Shown here in pieces: positions 13,571-23,759 of a DNA stretch of 64,000 nucleotides. Every line of letters starts with the position of its first letter. The first letter of the stretch is position 1. A program made the position numbers and the translations under genes. The notes under the pieces are model-generated. The model made no database searches and was not told the DNA's origin. It was given only the letters and a program-made list of their open reading frames with translations. The DNA lies in assembly GCA_013400975.1 (NCBI GenBank), contig WBMZ01011709.1:62001-126000 (forward strand). Direction: 5' to 3'. Source of the stretch: Atrichornis clamosus (lineage: Eukaryota > Chordata > Aves > Passeriformes > Menuridae).

Positions 13571-14569
13571 TGTCGTAGTTTTGCAAGGCCTGGTTTTTGG
13601 TAGTGGGGGGGCTGCAGGGGTGGCTTCTGTGAGAAGCTGCTAGAAGCCCCACCATCACGTCCTGCAGAGCCAATGTCTGTCTGGCTGCAAAGATGGACAT
13701 GCCGCTGGCCAATTAAAAGTGGTAATGCCTCTGTGATAACATATTTAAGAAGGAATTCAAAACAATCCTGGTTGCGCAGTTTTAATTCCAGCCAGGGAGG
13801 AGGACAGAGTGAGAAGATATGAGCAGAAAAACAACATGGAGGTACCATGGTCAGTTCGGAAGGAGTGGGAGGAGGTACTACAGGAGCTGGAGCTGAGATT
13901 CCTCTGCATCTGGTGTTGAAGACCATGGTGAGGCAGGTTGTACTCCCTGCAGCCCATGGAGGACCACAGGAGCGCAGAGACTCACCTGCAGCCCATGGAG
14001 GGGCCCATGCTGGAGAAGGTGGATGCTTGAAAAGGACTGCAGCCTGTGGAGGAGTGACCCACACCGCAGCAGTTTGAGGGCCGCTGTTGGCCGTGGAATT
14101 GATTTATGTTGCAACAGTTAGCAGAAGGCTGCAGCTTGTGAGATGGACTTTTCTAAAGGGAGTAGTTCCTGAGAATTATCTCCCAGAGGGGACCCCACAG
14201 AAGCAGCAAGGGAAGATGACTCCAGTTCTGCAGCAGGAAGAAGCCACAGATGATGAACTGACCAAAAAAACCCCATTCTCTGTCTCCTTGCGCCATTTGG
14301 GTAGGTGGTAGAGCTGGGAGGAGGGAGTGGGGGGGAAAGAAGGTGTTCTCCAAAAGCTCATTTTACCTTTCATTATCCTATTCTGTTTCTGTTAGTGTAG
14401 AGTAATAAATTTACTTTCATATCTCTTAAGCTGAAGTCTCTTTCGAATCCTTATCTCAAACCTCATGAATGCTTTGAATTTTTTTTCTCTCCTCTGTCCA
14501 GTTGCGGGGGGAGTGAGCCAGGGTAGTTTTCATGGGTGCCTGGCCTCTGGCCAGGCTCAAACCGCAACA
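13571..14569 (+). mobile_element. solo LTR (999 bp) of an endogenous retrovirus, with 5-bp target duplication
   Basis: It begins TGTCGTAGTTTTGCAAGG and ends CTCAAACCGCAACA, so has TG...CA termini. TAGCT at 13566-13570 is repeated exactly at 14570-14574, a perfect 5-bp target site duplication. Internally there are repeated GCAGCCCATGGAGG modules, a TATA-like ATATTTAAG near 13741-13750 and an AATAAA polyadenylation signal at 14404-14409. The sequence resembles a long, common songbird LTR family (recalled, not searched). It is antisense to COL15A1. No viral coding region remains, as expected after LTR-LTR recombination. Confidence 0.88.
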
Positions 14570-15021
14570 TAGCTATAACTCAGTTATCTTGCTTCCTTTG
14601 CCTAAATATTTTGAAGTCTTTTAAATAAAGGCTTAGGTTCTAAAGTGTCTATCTAAAAAAAGCAGCACCATGAAGATTGAAAATATTCTAATGAATATTA
14701 TAATTATTTAATTGGTACACTCTTGTTAACTTAGAAGTTACTCTGTGTTGTAGGTACAATCACTAAGTGAAGAGGTATTCCTAAATCAAAGTCAGGATAT
14801 TTTCTTTGAGATGGGATAGGGGCTGGGATGATGAAAATAGATCTGGAGGGAACAATTTCAAATTCTGTCTGAGATGTCTAAACAAGTCAAAGAAGTGTAT
14901 TTGTAAATTTCTAAAGTAAAATCTGAGTTTGAAGAGCAGATATCACAACTCTCCCTCAAGATGCAAACTATCATATTTCAAACCACAGCTATTGCAGTTG
15001 TAATACAGATCTCATACTTAC

Positions 15022-15081
15022 AGCTGGTTTTCCATTGTTCATATTTGATATTGATCTTAGTGCTGGAATAGACTGAAATCC
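15022..15081 (-). CDS. COL15A1: COL15A1 exon W24: NC1 hinge, second part
   Basis: 60 bases, phase 0 (20 codons), ending NNGKPA, which joins W25 to read KPALHLVALN as in type XV collagen. It starts GFQSIPALRSIS. Donor GTAAGT, acceptor AACAG. The hinge between trimerisation and endostatin segments is where proteases release the endostatin-like fragment in this family; the residues diverge strongly from human while the length (about 18 residues between the ALSS and KPA motifs) is kept. Assignment rests on position, phase and the KPA end. Confidence 0.88.
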
Positions 15082-16189
15082 CTGTTATTTTAACACAAAC
15101 AAACAAATATGTTAAATATCAGAATTTTAGACACTTAATAATCTTTTAAATAAAAATTTAATCACATCTGGAGTCCTGCATGGGAGCAACCTACTCTTGG
15201 TAGGAGCAGAAGAGCAGTTCAGCAAAATCAAAACTGAAAGGGTAAGGAGAATGTGGAAACAGAAAATGTAATGGGTGGAAATATTTTTCAACTCACATTA
15301 GATGTTTAAGGAACAGCAGAGTTTTCTTCTCTAGCTATGGTAAGTATGAGTAGCAAGTCACTGGATGTACCAGATGGGAAACTCATGTGGTGTCAACCTG
15401 AGGCTGCAAACAATTTCTTACAACATGAGGTCTAAACATTTTCCCAGTGTGCTAGGTGAACTTCTCCCTGACCTACTCTAACCTTTTCTACTTCTTTCTG
15501 GCCATCTTCCTACTCACTGCTCTTTCCCTTTCATTTCCTCAGCAGACCAATTAACCTGTCATCAACAAAACTATTCTCTATCCCCTTTGCCACTTCCTCG
15601 TTTTCATCCTCCTGCAATTTTTTTGGGACAGAGAACATGTTCACATGTAGGTTGATACAGCAACTTGCAAAATGGGTCAGGTTGAAAATAACAACTGAAA
15701 CTTTAGAATAGACCCTCTGCACACTGTGGGGTAAACTACATTCAGGTTATGATTATGGTATGCTGAAGACAGGATTATAGTCTTATAAAGAAAATCTTCT
15801 TTTCTGAAACATTTTTCTGACCTTCCCTGAAGGGGAACAGGGCTTGATATGACTGATTCCAGGGTTATGAAACAGAATTATGTGAGTTTGTGTTTATTTT
15901 TGGTGGGTTTTTTGTTGTTTTGTTTTTTTTTTTTTTTGTGGTCAGCCTACTTTATTCAGCTTTTTGTAAAGGTTGCTTGGTCTCTGTAATGTCTGGAGTC
16001 TCAAAATGTACTGGAAAGAGATGACTGTCCAAGCAAACCAATTTGCAAGCTTATGTAGTGGTAGGATGCTAATTTTGAACTGACAAATCTCAGTGGAAAA
16101 TCATGTTGTGCAGAGACCTGCATACAACTTCTGCCAAGTGTATTGCACATCTAGACTCAGTTTTTCATGGTCCAATATTTTGTACTTAC
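15082..16189 (-). other. COL15A1: COL15A1 intron W23/W24
   Basis: 1108 bases; the only notable content is a T-rich tract at about 15897-15938. No mobile element recognised. Confidence 0.85.
15897..15938. repeat. T-rich tract
   Basis: Runs of T with scattered G on the plus strand; could be a degraded poly(A) tail in minus orientation, but no adjacent element is evident. Confidence 0.7.
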
Positions 16190-16249
16190 ATGGCTTGATA
16201 AGGCTGGAGGAGGAAGGCTGTCAGCAGGGATGGGAATTAGCTCACCAAG
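16190..16249 (-). CDS. COL15A1: COL15A1 exon W23: NC1 hinge, first part
   Basis: 60 bases, phase 0 (20 codons): LGELIPIPADSLPPPAL then SSH. The LGELIPIPADS stretch is conserved with human type XV collagen and sits directly after the trimerisation exon. Proline-rich, expected to be extended and protease-sensitive. Donor GTAAGT (reverse of 16184-16189), acceptor TTTCAG. Confidence 0.93.
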
Positions 16250-16422
16250 CTGAAAGAACAAAAAAGGAGAGTAGAACAAAACCATATCACCAGGAGCTCC
16301 TGAACTAAAAAAAAAAAAGTGGAATCTTTTATCCTTTACTTCTCCACCTATGTAAAAATATCTTCCACAACTTCGTTTTGAGGAAAGGAGTTGGAAAAGA
16401 TTAGGACATAGTGCAATAATAC

Positions 16423-16551
16423 CTGCAATTTTCTCCATCCGTTTCCAACACGGATAAAAACCTCACTGGTTTCCCTCAGATAGATTAGGGTACCTTCTGC
16501 TACATAATGAACTTTTTCCAACATAACCTCAATGTTTTGGAATGATGTAAC
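16423..16551 (-). CDS. COL15A1: COL15A1 exon W22: NC1 trimerisation segment
   Basis: 129 bases, phase 0 (43 codons). It reads VTSFQNIEVMLEKVHYVA, EGTLIYLRETSEVFIRVG and NGWRKLQ. This is the multiplexin trimerisation module, a short beta-alpha-beta fold that nucleates the collagen triple helix from the C-terminus. The motifs VTSF, EGTxIYLR and GWxKLQ match remembered human COL15A1. Donor GTATTA, acceptor GACAG. Confidence 0.95.
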
Positions 16552-17496
16552 CTGTCAAATAGGAAAATGAAACATACTTTATCAGGCACACAAAATATTT
16601 TACAAGTTAAATAGTCTCATTTGCACACATAAATGTCAAGGCTTCTTCTGCAGGAAATGCTCATAAAGTCAATTTGATGTAATTTAATCTGTAAAGCTTC
16701 AGTAAAAGAAATATTTGCTATTTTGACATACCAGCGTCATCATCCCATGAGTTGTAGTAGAACTACAGTGATAGCTGATTTTGCACAGAGTGAAGATCAT
16801 TGCACTCTTAACATTTAGCATCCTAGACCAAAACAACAGAGTTCAGAAGAGAACTGCAGGTAGTTTAAAATCGGGGCAAGTTGCTGGAGAGTGTAATTTC
16901 TTGACACTTGAGTATCATTTCTTTCTTATTTCTTCTTTGCCAGAAGACAGATTAATGCTTTCTGAATAATGCAGACCGTACTATAGATTTGTATATTGTT
17001 TTTTAATCTTAGGTTGACCTAAGTACTGTTGGACCTTCTATCTGAGACAGTAACTCCCAGGCTGTAACTACAGTCTTCTGTCTAGGAGCACCAGTCTTTG
17101 AACATTTGTTTCTCCCCTGAGAATTGCAATGAATGCCCTCACCTCAACCCTGAATAGGTTGGGGTTTTTTGTCAGAAACTTTGAATTCTTAATTTAGAAA
17201 TTACCCGGACTTCTATCTTAGCTGGGCTTTTTTCCTTCACGGATATCTGGGATCCAATTTTTATTTGATTTATTATGTAAGAAAAGGAAATAAATTTATA
17301 TGTATTCTCTGGCATAATGATTTTTAGATTTGCTAGGGAAATCTACAGTTTTCATCTTAAAATTATGTGGTTCATAAAACATTCTAATAAATAAAAACAC
17401 AGGATGGAACTTTTACTCCTCTTTCAGTGCTACCGGTGACCACCAAAAGTTTTAAGAAAACTTTCTATAACAAACTTCCTTATTTTGCTCTCTTAC
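16552..17496 (-). other. COL15A1: COL15A1 intron W21/W22
   Basis: 945 bases; nothing recognisable beyond ordinary intron sequence. Confidence 0.85.
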
Positions 17497-17561
17497 CAGA
17501 TTCCTGGTGGCAGGTAACCCTGGCTCTCCAGGAGGACCTGGTGGTCCAGGCATTGCAGCTG
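17497..17561 (-). CDS. COL15A1: COL15A1 exon W21: last collagenous triplets and start of NC1
   Basis: 65 bases entering with one base carried from W20 (G+CA = Ala). It reads [16 protein letters not shown] then ATRNL, running into VTSF of W22. This is the end of the final Gly-X-Y block. Acceptor TTTTAG, donor GTAAGA. A second AG three bases into the exon (TAG/CAG) would remove one Ala, so a NAGNAG-type choice is possible. Confidence 0.93.
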
Positions 17562-20365
17562 CTAAAATAAAACAAGCATACAATAAATGCTGAAGGTCAT
17601 ATTTTTTTGAGAGAAAATGTGAATCGTATAAAGAAAGGACTTAGGAGCAGTGGAAGTTTTAAATAGCCATAGTCGAGTCCTGAATAGCTGTGTTCAAGTC
17701 AACTGCAGAAAATACATTCTAGGGATTTTTAAAGAGCAATAATGAAACAATATTTTCTCTGTTGTTTGGGAAGCTAAGGCCAACAAATTGAAATCTGTTG
17801 TAGAAACTCTGCAAATGAAAAACCAGACTCACTTAAATTGACCAGAATGCTGTTCAGCTAGCTAGGGCATATGAAAGAGGAAGAACTTTTAGCTCCTGGC
17901 CATATAATGTTTGAGGGAGTTTTTATATCTTTTGCTCTAAAGGTAAATAAAAATTTACTTTTCCCTAGATAAAAATTCACACTTGTAAGCTCAGCATATG
18001 TTTCAAAGCAAAAAAGAATTCTTTAGGAGTATGAACTTGAACTTCTGAGGCTTCAGTTCACACCATCTAGTAGTATCTGTCTCTACTCCAAAAGTAAATT
18101 TCTTCACCTTGAGCTGAGAAGTCCCTGTTCTCTAGAGTAAAAACTTCTTTAAGACAGGAAAGATTCAAAGATATGGAAGACTGAAAGCATGCATCTTGTG
18201 CAAATGGATGACATGATAATAGAACTTTGAAGGTGTTTGAAAGAAAGAGTTTCTACACACAGACCTTGCTTGTTTGTTTTTGTGAAACCCAGAGGAGCCT
18301 TGAAATAACATTTTACAAACTGAAAAATCTATGCTCTGAGACATTTACAAGGGTACTCCAGAGCAGGTCCTTCATGCCAATGATAAGGGAAACAAGTTCA
18401 ATTCTCAGAAGTGTTCAGAGCTATTTACCTGCAGATAAGCTACTCCTCTTTCCCCATATTGCAGTATGTGAACCCCATTATTATGGATAATAAAAGCTTT
18501 AAAAGAGATAACTGAGCCTTGAAGATAGGAAATAAATAAACAACTCTGTTCTTAATATTTATTAAATGGACTTTCATCAGTGTGCTGCCTAAAGAAGCTT
18601 TTTCCAAAGCAAAGATGAAAATGTGTAGGAGGATGATGAATACTAATGGCAGAGAGGATGAACTAAAGTATAGGGATGGAATGCTAATAATAATTTGTTT
18701 TGTCTGACTGGGTCTCTTAGCTGATATTCAGAAGTGCTTAAATTACACAGGAAAAGACCTGAAGGTGTTTATGGGCTTCATGGATGTTGCAGATCTGTCC
18801 ATATCATGATGATCAGGGGTTGAGTCACATAAAAAGACAGTGTTCCAATGTTGAACATATTAAGGATTTTTTCTTCCTCAAATATTATTCAGAGGATGAA
18901 TATTTCTTATAGACACTATATTATTTACAGGATGACAGATTGGAAATCTCACCTACTGTATAAACCAGGCTGATTAGGTTCAAGAAATACCTGGAGAGAA
19001 CAAATTGAAGATAGAGATGTCCTCTCCCCAGTGTCATACTGGAGGTACAGTTCTTGTGGAAAAATAGCTGATTGTTAGTTCTCAGGAATGGAGACCTGTA
19101 TTTCCTAGACCTGTCTGAATTTTAGGAAGAACAGACTTGTGTTATAGCATCTCTATTCAGTTAAAAACTCCATTTCTACTAGTATACCATCTTCAACTGA
19201 GATTAAGGAATGCTCTCCTCTGGTTTTATCTGGCTGGATTCCCATGCTGGTCACAGTTCCTACAGGGAGGTATCAGTCATTTTCTCAGGCAGACCTGTCA
19301 AGCTATGTTTGAGGAGCCCAGGACCACATTCACCCAGTTTGAAGGCTGGACATTAACAGTAGGAGGCTTGTCACTACGAAACCTGTCACCCAAAAGGAGT
19401 CAAAAGCACAAATGTCTTGAACTGTGACTCTTGATTTCTAGCCACGTATTCCCTTTGATAACACCTTGTTTGCAGAATTCCTCTCTTGGTGTGACTATTT
19501 GTAGCACATTTTGTTCCTTTTCTAATCCAGCAAACTGAAAATTGTTAAAGGCAGAGTAACCAACCTTCCCAAAGTTTCGTTTCTATCCAGCATCTGCATA
19601 GCAACTACTTTTTAGAAACAGTTCTCCAGCAGTCTCATTCTGGATCTAAACTCTACTGTGGGTATTGCCTTTTTATCAGAGAATCACTTGGGTTGGAAAA
19701 GACTCTTAAGATCATCAACTCCACCCATGACACCCAGCACTGCCAAGTCCACCACTGAAACATGTCTCTAAGTGTCATGGTTACACTTCCAGGGATGGTG
19801 ACTCAACCAGTTCCCCAGGCAACCTGTTCCAGTGCTTGACAATCCTTTAGGTGAAAGAATTTTTCCTAATATCTGATCTAAACCCCTTGCCTGGATCATT
19901 GATAAATATATTAGACAGGTCTGGACCCAATACTGAGCACTGTGGAAAACCATTTGTGATGGTCACCATCTGTATTTAATTCCATTCATCACAAGAAGAG
20001 CGTTTTCGCCTAAATTTAGCCAACTGCTAAATTTGATGGATTTTGCAAGGCTTTCAAGGTAGCCTGTCTCTTCTATGCAGATTTTCTCCCAGCTACAGCC
20101 ACAGCCACAATAAGATCTTCCATGCAATAGCAATCCCATGGCACTAATTAGTGAAAACTGTTTACAGAGAAATTGCCCCATTTTTACTCTCAGTTCCAGC
20201 TCACACCCAGAAGGAATTGGTGGAGAGCAGGAGAAGAGCGTGGAACAACCTGATTCAGATATGCAGAGAGGGTGGGCAGGTAGGACAACTTGCCAGGTAG
20301 GAAATAATTGGTCATATATGGGTTATGGGCACATGGCTGTACACACATATACAGTGAAAACTCAC
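17562..20365 (-). other. COL15A1: COL15A1 intron W20/W21
   Basis: 2804 bases containing a CR1 fragment at 19677-19960; the rest shows no recognised feature. Confidence 0.85.
19677..19960 (-). repeat. CR1 LINE fragment
   Basis: Reads AGAATCACTTGGGTTGGAAA on the plus strand, then CAGGGATGGTGACTCAACCA and TTCCCCAGGCAACCTGTTCC, the standard CR1 3' region in minus orientation. The right part (GACCCAATACTGAGCAC) is also CR1. The middle is shortened. No target duplication identified. Confidence 0.85.
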
Positions 20366-20510
20366 CTGAGCCATATATTGCAGGGGGGCCTGGTGGTCCA
20401 GTTGGGCCAGGTGGGCCAGGAAGTCCAATTTTTCCATAACCTGGTAAGCCAGGTAGGCCAGGTAGCCCAGGAAGTCCTCTGGGTCCGACAACTGACTCCC
20501 CTTTTGGTCC
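20366..20510 (-). CDS. COL15A1: COL15A1 exon W20: collagenous exon
   Basis: 145 bases starting in phase 0 and ending with one base (G). It contains [16 protein letters not shown], more GLP triplets, a GYG two-residue imperfection, then [18 protein letters not shown] and AIYGS. ESVV and AIYGSAAAM are interruptions of the triple helix. Donor GTGAGT, acceptor CTGACAG at 20511-20517. Confidence 0.94.
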
Positions 20511-21903
20511 CTGTCAGTGATGAAATGTGTTTCCTTGAATGTATTGGTTTCACTGCTGCAGGGACATAATTTCTGGTGGCAACATTTTCCAAATGCCTGC
20601 CACCACACTGCCATTTAGACATGAACCTGTGTGTAAGTTTCTTCGAGGAGGCATGAGTATAATGGAAAATGAAAATTTTAACCACATACTGAATTAAAGT
20701 CAAGGATTTAAATTTCAGAAAGCTTTCTGAAAATTCTTGTGCCTATCCCTGAGCAGCTGATATCTGCAAAACTCTCAGCAGTGCTCTCAAAGTCCTGAAT
20801 CTTGACTCGCTCATGCTGAGATTTCTTGCTTTGATGCACTCACAGTGTTTGTCTGAAGGTATATGGTGGAAAGCTTTAATGTAAACTGCATGGTGTACAT
20901 CCCATGATGAGTGTGGTCTTCTCCCTCCTGTGATGAAATGTTTGCTCAAAGCCCTTTAACCTCTCCAGTTGCCAGACTTCTAGATTAAAAAGGTTCTAAC
21001 TCTCTTCATTTCTAGTTTAGCAGTGTGTCCTCAGCCTGACTGAGTAGGGCTTGTGCTCCCTGTGCTCTCACTGTCCTGCAGACATAGAATATACTGGACC
21101 CTGGACTAGGAGAGCTCAGTTGTGCCATCCAACTCCTTCTTGCCAGTAGAAATTTCTGAACAGGAAGATGGTTCTCAGCAATGTGGAATAGCACCAACGG
21201 AATTTTTGAGGGTAGTTTTGCCAGTATAACACTTCATCCTCAGCTGTGACCTACCCATTCATGGTTCTTGACACAGACATGGCAATAGAGTAATGCAATG
21301 CACATATTTGTTGCCAGATCCCAGGAATAAACTAGCTTCCAAAGAATTAGTGCATTTTGTTCCAAAGCAGCTGTGGTGGCAATTGCCAGAAGATAAAAGG
21401 TAGAGAGTAGATAGTAGCTGAATGTCATAAGAATGATTCGTATGGTTACACACTGGTCTTTTAATTAATGTTTTTGGATTACTAGGAAAATAAGATTAGT
21501 TATTTGGATGGCCAATAATTTTCATGTCAGACTCTGATTAACTTTATATGGCCTATTTTGGTATTTATGGAGGTGTAAGTAGTAGCATCACAAATTACAT
21601 ATGCTGTTTTGATTCGTAATGCTGTTAATAGCATGATATATATATATATATACTCATGAAATTATATGAGACAGTTGAGCACAGCATTACATCAGTATTT
21701 CATAGCAAATTCATTCTGTGCACAACAGTGAAATCTCTGTATTTACACTTAATTCAATTTTCTCCTATTCACCTAAGGCTTAATGTATGAGTTTTTATAT
21801 AGTTCTTAGCATCATCTTGATGTTTGTCTCTTCTTAGTGCCTTCTAAATTAATTCTAAATGGGTACTCACAAATATTCCTATTCTACAACTTGCATGACT
21901 TAC
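20511..21903 (-). other. COL15A1: COL15A1 intron W19/W20
   Basis: 1393 bases; contains a short (TA)n at 21634-21651 and otherwise nothing recognised. Confidence 0.85.
21634..21651. repeat. (TA)n microsatellite
   Basis: About eight to nine TA units. Confidence 0.8.
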
Positions 21904-22014
21904 AACTAATCCCGGTCTTCCAGGTGGCCCAGGAGGTCCTGTCAGAAAACCCCCTCCATTTGGTTCTCCTTTTTCTCCTTTTACACCAGTTACTCCATTG
22001 TCTCCTTTTTCACC
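21904..22014 (-). CDS. COL15A1: COL15A1 exon W19: collagenous exon with interruption
   Basis: 111 bases, phase 0 (37 codons): [25 protein letters not shown] (interruption), [12 protein letters not shown]. Lysine/glutamate-rich GEKG triplets are typical stabilising collagen triplets. Donor GTAAGT, acceptor TTAAAG. Confidence 0.93.
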
Positions 22015-23709
22015 CTTTAAAGAAAATGTATTTTAAAACATTGAGCTGAAGTGAGATCAGAACACAATGCACTGATCTTTTAAATTTACAGGAAACCTCT
22101 GAGTTTAATAACGAAACGCGCCTGCTTGAAAAGTTTTTAACACCACTTTCTTCTTGTGTGATATGGGATGAAAAGGACTAGGTGGAAGCAGAGAAAATGC
22201 CTCTATTGCTATTTCCTGCTATTCTGCCCAGCAAAACCTTATTCTGTGCTGTAGCTGGAGGCAAAGAGAGAGTTGGTGGAAGCATAAAAACCTGCCTTTG
22301 TGCTTTCCTCCGTCACCAAGGAAAAAGCAAAGCAAAATTGATATCAAATGGGTAGATATTTGGAAGTATATGGCAAAGTGAAGATTACAGTGCAGAGGAG
22401 GGTGGGAGTGTGGACCAGGATAACAGAAGAGACACCACAAAAAATTGAAGACACTTTGAACTGCATGTCTTCTGTTCTGCATCGCTGATCATCAGTTAGT
22501 TTGGGAAACAGAGCAACAGGTAAGAAATATTTAAGTACTAAATCATTATCTCTCTGTGCTAAATGAGCCACAGCACTTGTACATTCCTCCTCATATTAGT
22601 TCCTTCTGTTTGTCTGCTGGATTTTTCATTCAAATTTTTTTTCTTCTACTTTGTTTCATGTTTCTGAGAAATAAATTTGTGGATTGAAGAGGCAAAGAGC
22701 AGAACAAGAATGACAGGTATCTGGACACAGTCAGAGGAGATGGCTATGTATAGCTCCTCCTCTGACTTTTAGTCTTTTTAGATTCCCAGTAAACAGGACT
22801 CAAAAGGTTTCTTTATGTCAGGCCTTTTTGGGGAGTTGCAGGACTAGATGAAAAATAGGTTCTTTGCAGCCAGATCTGTAAAGCTACAGATATTGTACTG
22901 TAAGGTCAAAGAAGCCATATCAGCTTTGCCATGCATACATGGGACCCTTTATGCCATAGGAATAACTAAGGTCCACTCAGATAAGCACAAACAAAATCCA
23001 AAAACCAGACAGCACCAAAGGTCCTTCCAGAAGACTGTCAGCATGCTGCTTTTGGTAGCATCATTAAATGATAACTTGATTAAAAATTTTTCAGTTCTTC
23101 TACTGATAAAGAGCCTTATTCATGTAAAAACATTTTAAATAATATCATATTGTTATTAGTTTTTGTCACTTGCAACAGTCAGAGAATAACAGAACAGAGA
23201 CAAAACATAAAAAGGCATGGGTATACTTTGCTGTAAGGGCTTCCAGGAAAAGTAGTTTCCATAATTTAATTTTATTCAGTGTGCTTAAAAGATAAATAAC
23301 ATGACACAGAAGTGATTTCCACCTCCCCCCCCCCTCAATGTTCTAGAAGTCCTTTTGGTAATGGATGTCTTTTACCTCAGCTGGCATGGAAACAAAAGCA
23401 TTCGTTTAAGGCAGATATGTTAGGTAACAGTGAATTATGACTCACTTTAATACTGCTGGGAAGGTAAAAAGCCTCAGTAAGAAAGTTTGTTTCAGAAGTA
23501 GCCTTTAAAGACTACTATACAGACATCTGCTCTCTCTATATTGTAACTTGACTATGCAGCTGGAGTTAAGAAATTAATATCATTTTAATTGCTGATGCTC
23601 TTATTTTTTTTGTATTTCACCATGTTACATTGGTTTATGCTTGATTTATAGTAAAGAACACTTCAAAAAAAAGCTTAACAGAACCTAAACAGAAATGAGG
23701 TATCATTAC
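22015..23709 (-). other. COL15A1: COL15A1 intron W18/W19
   Basis: 1695 bases; a C-run at about 23324-23335 is the only simple sequence. No mobile element recognised. Confidence 0.85.
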
Positions 23710-23759
23710 CTTTATGCTATTAATAAAGTGGCTGAAATACGATGGAAGCAGAGGTGGAC
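23710..23759 (-). CDS. COL15A1: COL15A1 exon W18: non-collagenous interruption
   Basis: 50 bases; it enters with one base carried over (G+GT = Gly) and leaves in phase 0. It reads GPPLLPSYFSHFINSIK and then joins GEKGDN of W19. The aromatic-rich stretch YFSHF is a clear break in the triple helix. Acceptor TTTCAG, donor GTAATG. Confidence 0.87.

Larger units (their letters stand above)
13102..15021 (-). other. COL15A1: COL15A1 intron W24/W25 with an inserted solo LTR
   Basis: 1920 bases, over half of it the LTR at 13571-14569. The (CTTT)n tract lies just left of the LTR. Confidence 0.9.

Noticed and set aside
13486..14064. 192-codon open frame on the minus strand
   Set aside because: It lies almost entirely inside the solo LTR and the adjoining CTTT repeat (poly-KERKK end); no domain, and other frames there are equally open.
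15063..15081. Alternative internal acceptor for W24 giving a 41-base exon
   Set aside because: The 60-base exon keeps phase 0 on both sides and the expected hinge length; the shorter form would need a phase-1 end on W23, which its GTAAGT donor does not give.
20138..20569. 143-codon plus-strand frame and minus-strand frames over the same place
   Set aside because: Shadows of collagen exon W20; only the Gly-X-Y frame has proper splice sites and phase.
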